This document shows positions 7,536-15,666 of a DNA stretch of 41,007 nucleotides, piece after piece (the stretch's first letter is position 1; each line of letters begins with the position of its first letter). The notes below the pieces were generated by a model, which saw nothing but the letters and a program-made list of their open reading frames with translations, was not told the DNA's origin and ran no database searches. The DNA comes from Flavobacteriales bacterium (GTDB taxonomy: Bacteria > Bacteroidota > Bacteroidia > Flavobacteriales_D > Sanyastnellaceae): assembly GCA_947463065.1 (NCBI GenBank), contig CANHSF010000005.1, positions 1 through 41,007 on the forward strand, in the 5' to 3' direction. The translations under genes and the position numbers were made by a program.

Positions 7536-9764
7536 ATGAAACCATATACTTTGTTGATGGCCCTTATCATTTCGGCCATTCAAACCCAAGCACAACAACA
7601 AGATACCACCTACCAAACCTGCGAGGTTTCCATTGTTGCTCAGCGCGGCAATCGTTTGCCAGGTTCAGCGGAATACATCGATGCTAAAAAGTTGGCGTTG
7701 TTCAATCAGCCCGATATCAACAAGGTGCTTCGCACAGTGCCTGGGGTTCAGATTCGCGATGAGGAAGGATTTGGTTTGCGCCCGAATATTGGCTTGCGTG
7801 CCACCTCAGTGAATCGCAGTGCCAAGATTACCCTGATGGAGGATGGCGTTTTAGCGGCACCAGCGCCCTATTCCGATCCGTCCGCTTATTATTTTCCAAC
7901 ATTTGCCCGCATGGAAGGCGTGGAGGTGCTCAAAGGAAGCAGCCAAATCAAGTATGGACCTTATACCATAGGCGGTGCAATCAATTTGATCTCAACCTCT
8001 ATTCCAGAGCAGTTTCGTGGCTTGATCAGCGCTTCGTATGGTCGTTTTGGAACCAATCAAGAACGCTTTTGGGTAGGCGATAGTGGTGAGCGCTTGGATT
8101 ATGTTTTTGATGTCAACCGCATAGCCAGCAATGGTTTCAAACAATTGGACAATGGCGGCAGAACGGGCTTCGATCGTCGCGATGTGATGGGCAAGATTCG
8201 CTGGCACAATGCTGCTGGGGCCAAAGTAAAACAATCGCTGACCTTCAAGTTTATCCATATGTCGGAGGATGCAAATGAAAGTTACCTCGGCCTGACCTAT
8301 ACCGATTTTATGCAGACTCCCTATCGCCGCTACGCTGCCACGCAATTGGATTACCTCAATATGGAGCATCAAGACATCAGTTTGACTTACCGAGGCGATT
8401 TGAGCGAGCACATCAAGGTGGTTGTAACAGGCTATTATGGCACCACTTACCGCGATTGGTCGAGAGTGAGCAATGTGGAAGGAGTATCGCTCAATACCTT
8501 GTTGGCAGGCCCAGGCAGCAATGCACATGCGTTTGATGTGATGCGAGGAGAGGCCGATGGTTTGGTCAATTACCAAAGTGCTGCACGTACCTTCACATCG
8601 CAGGGTGTGCAGGCATCGGTGCACGTGCGCAAGAACGTTCGCAATGTGCAAATCGAGTGGGAGACCGGCGCCAGAAAACACATGGACAATGCAGACCGCT
8701 GGGCCACACAGTCGCAGTATCGGATGGTATCGGGTTGGATGCGGCTCGAAACGGCTGGTGTAAGAGGCAACGCGGAAAATCAAATTCGCAGTGCAGACAC
8801 GTGGTCGGCCTATACCCAAGCTGCTCTACAATGGAGGGCCTTGACCTTGACGCCAGGGGTGCGCTACGAGCAAATTGAATTGACCAACGACAATTATGGG
8901 GTCAATGACAATGCGCGTTGGGGAGTAGATCGGGTGGTCGTGAACAATGCTTTATCGATGTGGTTGCCCGGTTTGGGATGGACCGTTCAAATGGAAAAGG
9001 GAACTTTATTTGGTGGTGTGCACAGTGGATTCTCGCCACCTGGAACTCCAGTCAATAACACCACAAATACACAAGCAAAAGCAGAACACGCCGTGAATTA
9101 TGAATTCGGGTACCGCGTGCGCCACAAGTACATAAAAGCCCAAGGAGTGGTGTTTTATTCCGATTATTCCAATATTCTTGGCTCTGATAATATCTCTGGC
9201 GGTGGTGCTGGTACTGGCGATACCTTCAATGCTGGAGAAGCAGAGGTGTTTGGTGCAGAGTTGAATACGGAAGTGCAATTGTTTCGTCTATTAAAAATGA
9301 AATCGCCGCACGATTTGAATTTTCAGTTGGCGTATACCTACACCGATGCGCGCTTTGCCAACACGTTTGTGAACGGAGGAGGAGATTGGGGCAGCGGTTT
9401 GATCGAGCGCGGCGATCGTATTCCCTTTATTACTCCGCATACAGCAACCGCATCGTTGACCTACGAAACCAAGCGTTGGAATGCAACTGCTGTTGCACGA
9501 TTTATTGGACTAACCCGCACGAAGCCAGGTACAGAAACAACCGTTGTTCCCGATCTTGAAGTGGCCTATGGCGATGTGAATGCCATTGCAGCGAGTTGCA
9601 TTGTTGATGTGAGTTTCAATTATGTGGTAAAAAAGAATTGGAGCGTCTTCGGTATGGTCAACAATGTGTTGGATCAGGCCTACATTGTGGCCAATCTTCC
9701 ACAAGGTTATCGCCCGGGATTGCCGCTGTCCTTTATGGCTGGTTTTAAGTATCAATTGAATTGA
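7536..9764 (+). CDS. FecA-like TonB-dependent outer-membrane receptor
   Basis: I place the start at ATG 7536 because it begins a signal peptide (MKPYTLLMALIISAIQTQA); the frame is open further upstream, but that part is not leader-like. The 742-residue protein has a plug domain starting near residue 40 with 'LRTVPGVQIRDEEGFGLRPN' and 'VEVLKGSSQIKYGPYTIGGA', then a 22-strand-type barrel ending in 'GFKYQLN'. The plug resembles bacteroidete FecA (ferric dicitrate receptor) more than SusC, since the N-terminal carboxypeptidase-like domain is missing. TonB/ExbBD energises such receptors. No fecR or anti-sigma signalling gene is present, and the N-terminus is too short for a signalling domain. Substrate, iron citrate or another siderophore, is inferred from family likeness only. 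Confidence 0.9.
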   Translation: MKPYTLLMALIISAIQTQAQQQDTTYQTCEVSIVAQRGNRLPGSAEYIDAKKLALFNQPDINKVLRTVPGVQIRDEEGFGLRPNIGLRATSVNRSAKITLMEDGVLAAPAPYSDPSAYYFPTFARMEGVEVLKGSSQIKYGPYTIGGAINLISTSIPEQFRGLISASYGRFGTNQERFWVGDSGERLDYVFDVNRIASNGFKQLDNGGRTGFDRRDVMGKIRWHNAAGAKVKQSLTFKFIHMSEDANESYLGLTYTDFMQTPYRRYAATQLDYLNMEHQDISLTYRGDLSEHIKVVVTGYYGTTYRDWSRVSNVEGVSLNTLLAGPGSNAHAFDVMRGEADGLVNYQSAARTFTSQGVQASVHVRKNVRNVQIEWETGARKHMDNADRWATQSQYRMVSGWMRLETAGVRGNAENQIRSADTWSAYTQAALQWRALTLTPGVRYEQIELTNDNYGVNDNARWGVDRVVVNNALSMWLPGLGWTVQMEKGTLFGGVHSGFSPPGTPVNNTTNTQAKAEHAVNYEFGYRVRHKYIKAQGVVFYSDYSNILGSDNISGGGAGTGDTFNAGEAEVFGAELNTEVQLFRLLKMKSPHDLNFQLAYTYTDARFANTFVNGGGDWGSGLIERGDRIPFITPHTATASLTYETKRWNATAVARFIGLTRTKPGTETTVVPDLEVAYGDVNAIAASCIVDVSFNYVVKKNWSVFGMVNNVLDQAYIVANLPQGYRPGLPLSFMAGFKYQLN

Positions 9765-10030
9765 TATTTGTAGCAGCAAGCGATCATTCTACGATTTAGC
9801 CCATCGGCACACCAAAATGCCAAAGGCGCATTCAGCGGTAGTCTGCTGATTGGATACGCTGGTTGTAACAGTCATTTTTCTGGCCTTTTATCATCAGCGT
9901 AACGTTGGCATTGCAGGCTAGCTGAATTGGATCCGTTGCGCGACTGTCAATCTTGGCAAACAAAACTGAGATGGCAAGCACATTTCACATCGATATAACC
10001 CATTCGCCGCATGTGTTGAATTTGGATGAA
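9765..10030. other. intergenic stretch with no recognisable gene
   Basis: Convergent gap between the TonB receptor and the DUF2723 gene. I found no credible reading frame, tRNA arm motif or repeat. The only structure is the minus-strand terminator beginning just after it. No terminator for the plus-strand receptor gene was seen. Confidence 0.6.
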
Positions 10031-10060
10031 AACAAAAAGGCCGTCTCCTATGGGACGGCC
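10031..10060 (-). terminator. intrinsic terminator of the DUF2723 gene
   Basis: Nine-pair stem (10039-10047 with 10052-10060, one G-U pair), four-base loop, then TTTTTGTT on the minus strand (10038-10031). It lies 20 bases beyond the minus-strand stop codon. Confidence 0.88.
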
Positions 10061-10080
10061 TTATGAATTTAACGATGGTG

Positions 10081-13000
10081 TTATTGACCAATCGAGGGTG
10101 GAACAGCAATTGTTTTTTTCTTGTTTGCTGAATCCTGTTGCCTCATCATCTCTTCGCGCATTTTTTCTTGTTTGAGCATTTCGCGATAGCTGGGAACTCC
10201 AAACTCCTCAAGGAATTTGGTTACACTTTCGTTCATTTCTAAAACAGAGGGATCGTTCGGTTTGAATTCCGAAGCCATGATGGCCAAGCGATCGATGATT
10301 TGAACCTGGGTGCGCACATCGCGTTCAATAGCGCCTTGTCGCTCTGGATCGAGGCTATTGTAAAAGGCCACCTCTTGTTTGGCGATATCAAATAGTCGTT
10401 TGCTCAAATCCAATGCGGCTGTGCTATCTCCGGCCTGATACAGCATGTCAGCCACCTGCCACATGATTTGAGGTTGTTCGTAAGGAACATTTTTCTCGGG
10501 CATCACTTCCAACGATTTTTTGAGAACATTTTGTGCGAGGTCAAGTTTGCCTTCTGCAATCAGTTGTTCTGCCAAATGGTTGAATTGGAGGCGCAGGTTG
10601 GTGGTCATTCTGCGATTGTTCTCGTCCATGTTGATCGGAATATCTGTGCGGTCCATGTTGCCCCATTGGAATTTGGTCATCATGTTTTCGTACATGATTT
10701 GTGAAGCAACACCGCCGTCGAGATTGGGGTTGGAGTTGCGCTTGTGTTTGATGGGGGTGAGGCGGTAGGCCAGACCTTCCAATTGGAAATATTCCTCCAG
10801 TCCCATATAGGCATCGCCTCCGGTGGTCACGGCAAAGTAAACCGGTCTGTTCCAATCCATATTGCTCAATAGGTCGAGCACCATCAATTGTGCTTTGGTG
10901 ATGTAGGTTTTCGGACGGCCATTGGCGTTGACCAATTGCCAAGTGATTTGATCCACCAACGAGTCCCCTTCATTGAGGTAAGGGCGGAAACGTTCCTTGG
11001 CGGCAGCATCTACTGGCATGGAGAATTTGTAAGTTGGCAGATAGGCGATTTTGCTTTTTCCATTTTCTTTGAATTTAGCATCGTCCAGCGCATAGGTCAT
11101 GGCTTCACTCACGGGCATGAAGTCTTTGGTTTGGTTGTCGGGATCGAGGAACAACACATCGCGCGTGCCCTGACGGTATTTTTGTTCGGGCATTTTGAAT
11201 GGGACGGGTGCTCCATCGTATGCGCGGCGTTTCATCTGATCGATATACCAGTCGGTATTCAGCAAAGACAAATTGACCACACGCACATCGGTACGAATGC
11301 CTTCAACCTCTTGTGCATACCACAGCGGGAAGGTATCGTTGTCGCCGTTGGTAAATATGATGGCGTCTTGTTGCAAGCTTTGCAGGTAGTTGATCGCCAT
11401 GGCAATACCTGTTCGGCGATTGGCGCGGCTGTGGTCGTCCCAGTTGGCGCTGCACAAGATGATCACCACAGGGAAGGCCAATGCAACTGGAATAATGCCT
11501 TTGAGAATGCTGTCGCCTTGAAGAGCTTTGCCAATCACCAGCATTAGAGCCATCAAAGCTGTAGCAACAAAAGCAATAAGCAACAAAGAAAGACCAAAGG
11601 CATTGGTGTCGCTAGCTACGAACTCCACTGCAGCGACAATACCAGCACCGCCAATGCTCATGCTTGCAATGGTGCTAAGTTGTTTGTGGGTCAGCGACAC
11701 GATGGCATGGTAAAGAGCGAACACACTCAATCCAATCCAAATGGTAAAGGCGTAGAATGAACCGGCAAAGGCATAATCGCGTTCCCTTGGCTGCAAGGGG
11801 GTTTGGTTCAAGTAAACCACAATGGCTGCTCCGGTTAGCAAGAACAATAAGGTAATTACAAAGAAATCTTTGGGTTTGTAGACCAACTGAAAAACCAAAC
11901 CAATAAGACCAAGAATCAAAGGCAAGTAATAGTATTTGTTCGCGCCTTTGTTGCTTTTCTCCATGTCGGTGAGTTGTTCGCGGTTGCCTATGCGCTCCTC
12001 GTCGATGGCATCAATACCACTGATCCAGTTGCCGTTTTGGAATTCACCGTGACTTTGATTGTCATTTTGACGTCCTGCAAAATTCCACATGAAGTAGCGC
12101 AAATACATCCAGCCAATCTGGTAATTGGAGAAGAATTGGAGCTCTTCGCTTTTGGATGGAACCATTTTTTCATAGTAGCGGTCCAATTTTTTGATCACGC
12201 TACGGATATCGGTCTCTTCGATTTCTTTGGGCAATTGACCGCCTGATTTGGAGTAATAATTGAGCGCGTATTCGTACAGCGCGATTTGTTGTTCATTGGC
12301 AGTGACTTTCTCTCTGCCGCGCTCGGTATTGTAGTCTTGGTAATTGCTCCATTCTTTGTATTCTGCAATGTGGCTGTCTTGGCTGCTGTGCATGCGCGGA
12401 AACCAACCGCTGAACTCGCTGCGGTAGTTTGGAATGGAGGCTTTTTTCTCTCCACTCTCGACGTACTCTTGCTCCAGACGAAGACTCTGATCGCTGTGTG
12501 TTGCAATGTATTGCTGAGCTTCATATTCGGTGCGGCACGAGATCACTCGTTTGTCGCGTTTGCCGTTCTCAATCACACTGAATGACTTCACATAAACCGG
12601 AGCGCCGTCCAAGTAAGGTTTTTCGAGATCGGTTGGCGTGTTGAAATAATTGCCGTGCAACAAAGGACGATCGCCATATTGTTCGCGGCTGAGATAGCTC
12701 AACAGTGCAAAGAGGTTCTCGGGATTGTTTTCATCCATTGGAGGATTGGCTTGCGAACGAACAATGACTGTGGCAAACGTGGTGTAACCGATAATGGCAA
12801 CAGCAATGGATAAAAGCGCGGTGTTGATCCAAGCCTTGCCTGCTCGATGACTGTACCAAATACCAAAGGTCAAAAGGGCGACAACAAGCACCGCATAGGT
12901 AATGGCCCCCGAATTGAAGGGCAAGTTGAACGAGTTCACGAACAGCAATTCAAAGTAGCCGGCCAATTTCACGAAATAGATGATGATACCCATTTGGAAC

Positions 13001-13683
13001 GCTCCAAGGATGAGCAAGGAGAGGATACCCGTAAGGACAATGCCCCATTTGGTGACCTCATGCTTTTTGAAATAGTAAACAAAACAGATGGCGGGGATGG
13101 CCAACAAATTCAAGAGATGGACACCGATAGAAAGCCCCATCAGATAAAAGATGAAAATGATCCATCTCAAGTCACCGCCTTGATCGGTGCTGCTTTCCCA
13201 TTTCAGGATGGCCCAAAATACTACAGCAGTAAATAAACTCGACATCGCGTAAACCTCTGCTTCAACGGCTGAAAACCAAAAGGTATCGGAGAATGTGTAC
13301 ACCAATCCACCGATCAATCCACTGCCGATAACAGCAGCAATTTGACCTGCAGAATATTTGGATTCATCCACGGAAATGAATTTTTTGGCAAAATGCGTAA
13401 TGGTCCAAAAGAGGAACATTATGGTGAGACCAGAACAGACTGCCGAGAGCAAATTGATCATGTACGCTACATTGGAAGGGTCTGCTCCAGCAGAAAAAAG
13501 GCGTCCGACCAACATGAAGAAGGGCGCTCCGGGCGGGTGGCCTACTTCCAATTTATACACCGATGAAATGAACTCGCCACAATCCCAAAAAGGCATCGTG
13601 GGTTCAAGAGTAAGAATGTAAACAATGGTCGACACGATGGCTAAGGCCCACCCCGTGATGACATTAATTTTTGAAAATTGCAT
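10081..13683 (-). CDS. DUF2723 family multispanning membrane protein (GT-C glycosyltransferase-like)
   Basis: A 1200-residue protein opening with 'ITGWALAIVSTIVYILTLEP' and 'FWDCGEFISSVYKLEVGHPP', the DUF2723 hallmark. The first 300 or so residues are a block of transmembrane helices. A hydrophilic loop of about 230 residues follows, then a second helical block near 580-770, then a long soluble C-terminal part ending in Lys/Gln-rich sequence with helical-repeat character ('LAQNVLKKSLEVMPEKN', TPR-like). DUF2723 proteins resemble protein O-mannosyltransferases of the GT-C fold; the Asp-Glu motif in the first periplasmic loop fits lipid-linked sugar transfer. Bacteroidota O-glycosylate exported proteins, so a role there is an inference, not shown. 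It is transcribed alone and ends in a strong terminator. Confidence 0.88.
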   Translation of the reverse strand: MQFSKINVITGWALAIVSTIVYILTLEPTMPFWDCGEFISSVYKLEVGHPPGAPFFMLVGRLFSAGADPSNVAYMINLLSAVCSGLTIMFLFWTITHFAKKFISVDESKYSAGQIAAVIGSGLIGGLVYTFSDTFWFSAVEAEVYAMSSLFTAVVFWAILKWESSTDQGGDLRWIIFIFYLMGLSIGVHLLNLLAIPAICFVYYFKKHEVTKWGIVLTGILSLLILGAFQMGIIIYFVKLAGYFELLFVNSFNLPFNSGAITYAVLVVALLTFGIWYSHRAGKAWINTALLSIAVAIIGYTTFATVIVRSQANPPMDENNPENLFALLSYLSREQYGDRPLLHGNYFNTPTDLEKPYLDGAPVYVKSFSVIENGKRDKRVISCRTEYEAQQYIATHSDQSLRLEQEYVESGEKKASIPNYRSEFSGWFPRMHSSQDSHIAEYKEWSNYQDYNTERGREKVTANEQQIALYEYALNYYSKSGGQLPKEIEETDIRSVIKKLDRYYEKMVPSKSEELQFFSNYQIGWMYLRYFMWNFAGRQNDNQSHGEFQNGNWISGIDAIDEERIGNREQLTDMEKSNKGANKYYYLPLILGLIGLVFQLVYKPKDFFVITLLFLLTGAAIVVYLNQTPLQPRERDYAFAGSFYAFTIWIGLSVFALYHAIVSLTHKQLSTIASMSIGGAGIVAAVEFVASDTNAFGLSLLLIAFVATALMALMLVIGKALQGDSILKGIIPVALAFPVVIILCSANWDDHSRANRRTGIAMAINYLQSLQQDAIIFTNGDNDTFPLWYAQEVEGIRTDVRVVNLSLLNTDWYIDQMKRRAYDGAPVPFKMPEQKYRQGTRDVLFLDPDNQTKDFMPVSEAMTYALDDAKFKENGKSKIAYLPTYKFSMPVDAAAKERFRPYLNEGDSLVDQITWQLVNANGRPKTYITKAQLMVLDLLSNMDWNRPVYFAVTTGGDAYMGLEEYFQLEGLAYRLTPIKHKRNSNPNLDGGVASQIMYENMMTKFQWGNMDRTDIPINMDENNRRMTTNLRLQFNHLAEQLIAEGKLDLAQNVLKKSLEVMPEKNVPYEQPQIMWQVADMLYQAGDSTAALDLSKRLFDIAKQEVAFYNSLDPERQGAIERDVRTQVQIIDRLAIMASEFKPNDPSVLEMNESVTKFLEEFGVPSYREMLKQEKMREEMMRQQDSANKKKTIAVPPSIGQ

Positions 13684-13930
13684 ATTTCAGTAACTTTTGT
13701 TGATCCAAAGACCATCCTGCAAATGGGCAGTTTATCTTCGATGAAGCGCGAATTTATTGCAATGCGCCACCATTTTGTGACAATCCTTCCATAAATATCC
13801 AAAAAGGTGTTAACATCCTGATTCACAGAAGGTATCTGCCTGTCTTGCGGGTGCATGAAGCAATTGATCCTACAAAGCATACTGCATATTTCGTCGGCGT
13901 TGGTTAAATTGCCCAACAAATACAAGCCGA
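13684..13930. other. divergent intergenic region, DUF2723 / oxygenase
   Basis: Contains the promoters for the two divergent units. A plus-strand TATCTTCG at 13733-13740 is the only clear box match, but it is nearly 200 bases before the oxygenase start with no TTG at correct spacing. No gene was seen. Confidence 0.45.
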
Positions 13931-14770
13931 ATGAGTCGATCCTTTTTAAAATTCCCTACTCAAGAGTTGCCCGAACGAGGCAGACAGTTGAGCGAGAAAT
14001 ACCGAAACGCACATCCATTTCCACACATTTATTTCGATGATTTTTTTGATGCAGATGCGCTTCGTCCGGTAGTGGAAGAGTTTCCAGAACTTGGCAAGGA
14101 GAAGGCTGACATCAATTACGTCAACCCCAACGAAGATAAATTCGCATCCAAGGGCGAGGCACGCTTGGGACCTGCAGCCAAAGACTTGGTGCACTTGCTC
14201 AATTCCGAGCCGTTTTTGCAGTTTTTGCAAGAGATGACCGGAATTCAAGAAACCCTTATTCCTGACCCCTATCTCGAAGGTGGAGGATATCATCAGATAA
14301 AACCGGGCGGTTTCCTCAAGGTGCATGTGGATTTTCATAAGCACCGTGCGATGCAACTCGATCGCCGCATCAATGTTTTGGTTTATCTCAACGAGGATTG
14401 GCATGAGGAATATGGCGGTCATTTCGAATTGTGGGAAAGGGACATGAGCAAGTGTGCGGTGCGCATAGCTCCTCTGTTCAATCGAATGGCTATTTTTTCG
14501 ACCACCGATTACAGTTGGCACGGACATCCCGATCCACTGACGTGTCCGCCAGATCGAAGTCGTCGCAGCTTGGCTTTGTATTACTATACCAATGGCCGAC
14601 CCAACGATGAGATCAAGGCAGAAAACAGAAGCCGCATCACAACCACCTTCGTGGCACGCGATGGGCAAGATTCTTCCAAGATGAAGGTATTCAACGGTGT
14701 GGTGAATTTTGCAAACGATGTTATGCCGCCATTTCTCGTGCGTTGGATCAAAAAATTTAGAAATACCTGA
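13931..14770 (+). CDS. 2-oxoglutarate/Fe(II)-dependent oxygenase
   Basis: A 279-residue cytoplasmic protein of the prolyl-4-hydroxylase-like oxygenase superfamily. The N-terminal 'FPHIYFDDFFDADAL' is typical of these enzymes. The core has 'GGFLKVHVDFHKH' with the iron-binding His132-x-Asp134, then 'RRINVLVYLNEDW' and 'YGGHFELW'. A distal His (197 or 199) in 'SWHGHP' and Arg211/212 in 'RRSLALYYYT' complete the metal and 2-oxoglutarate sites. All catalytic elements are present, so it should be active. Its stop overlaps the methyltransferase start by one base (TGATG, 14768-14772), indicating translational coupling and probably a shared substrate. The substrate is unknown; related enzymes act on amino acid side chains, lipids or sugars. 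Confidence 0.87.
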   Translation: MSRSFLKFPTQELPERGRQLSEKYRNAHPFPHIYFDDFFDADALRPVVEEFPELGKEKADINYVNPNEDKFASKGEARLGPAAKDLVHLLNSEPFLQFLQEMTGIQETLIPDPYLEGGGYHQIKPGGFLKVHVDFHKHRAMQLDRRINVLVYLNEDWHEEYGGHFELWERDMSKCAVRIAPLFNRMAIFSTTDYSWHGHPDPLTCPPDRSRRSLALYYYTNGRPNDEIKAENRSRITTTFVARDGQDSSKMKVFNGVVNFANDVMPPFLVRWIKKFRNT

Positions 14771-15555
14771 TGGGACGTATTCCGACTTTGTATCCCCACG
14801 CCATCGATGTGGAACCGCACACCGAGTACAACCACTATCCGGTTCATTTGGAGCGGTTGCGGTGGCTGATCAAAACCATCGACGAGGAACGCCCTGCGGG
14901 AACAGTGCGCATCTTGGACGTGGGTTGCGGCACAGGCAACATCACTTTGCCTTTGGGATTGATTCCGCAAGCGCAGGTAGTGGGCATTGACATGTACCAG
15001 CCCAACATCGACGAGTGCAATCGCAAAAACACATATCCCAATGTGCGGCTTGAATTCGCCCGCCTCAATGATTTTGCGGTCGAGGATTTTGATTTCATCA
15101 TTTTCACCGAAGTACTCGAACATATTCCTCAATACGATACGATTCTTTTGGATTTGTCCCAACGCATGAAGCCCGGTGCTCAGATTCTGGTGACCATTCC
15201 CAACGGATGGGGGCCTTTTGAGTGGGCCATGACTCCAATGTATGTCATGCGACGAATGGGGTTGAACGGCTTCATCGCTAAGGTCAAACAATGGGTAGGT
15301 AAGAAGGAACCCTACGCACTTAATCAAGAGATCGATCCCCACGTCAATTTTTTCACGTGCAGGCAAATCCGAAGAGACAATCAACGACTCGGATTCACCA
15401 TGTTGGAATTTCGTAAGTCGTTTGTTTTGGCTCCAATTTTCGAAACCTATTTGCCATTTGTTCCGCTCACGCGTTTAGCCTATTGGGACAATCGATTGGC
15501 GCAAGTGCTTCCTGCTGCTTTGGCCAGCGGATGGTACTACCGCATCCGCAAGTAA
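14770..15555 (+). CDS. class I SAM-dependent methyltransferase
   Basis: A 261-residue protein with motif I 'ILDVGCGTGN' (48-57), an acidic residue after strand 2 in 'VVGIDMYQPN', and 'FIIFTEVLEHIP' as the post-motif. These place it in the Methyltransf_11/25-type class I fold. The C-terminal 60 residues are rich in aromatic and hydrophobic residues ('FETYLPFVPLTRLAYWDNRL'), which could sit against a membrane or a lipid-linked substrate. It starts on the last base of the oxygenase stop codon. With no recognisable pathway gene next to the pair, the substrate cannot be named. Methylation and hydroxylation of the same glycan, lipid or peptide is the simplest reading. Confidence 0.88.
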   Translation: MGRIPTLYPHAIDVEPHTEYNHYPVHLERLRWLIKTIDEERPAGTVRILDVGCGTGNITLPLGLIPQAQVVGIDMYQPNIDECNRKNTYPNVRLEFARLNDFAVEDFDFIIFTEVLEHIPQYDTILLDLSQRMKPGAQILVTIPNGWGPFEWAMTPMYVMRRMGLNGFIAKVKQWVGKKEPYALNQEIDPHVNFFTCRQIRRDNQRLGFTMLEFRKSFVLAPIFETYLPFVPLTRLAYWDNRLAQVLPAALASGWYYRIRK

Positions 15556-15592
15556 CACGTGTTGAGATAAATGCGCCTGTGAATTGCGCCAC

Positions 15593-15623
15593 AAAAAAAA
15601 ACTTGGACACGGGGTCCAAGTTT
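15593..15623 (-). terminator. terminator between convergent methyltransferase and T9SS cargo genes
   Basis: Ten-pair stem (15599-15608 with 15614-15623), five-base loop. On the minus strand it runs into an unbroken T tract (complement of 15593-15600), so it ends the T9SS cargo gene efficiently. On the plus strand only three T residues follow, so it may also serve the methyltransferase, but weakly. Confidence 0.85.
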
Positions 15624-15666
15624 ATGGTGTTGTTTTGGCATGCTGCCAGCAATCAATGTTTTTTCA

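Noticed and set aside
7992-8819. 275-residue minus-strand reading frame
   Set aside because: Antisense shadow of the TonB receptor, Cys/His-rich composition typical of such shadows.
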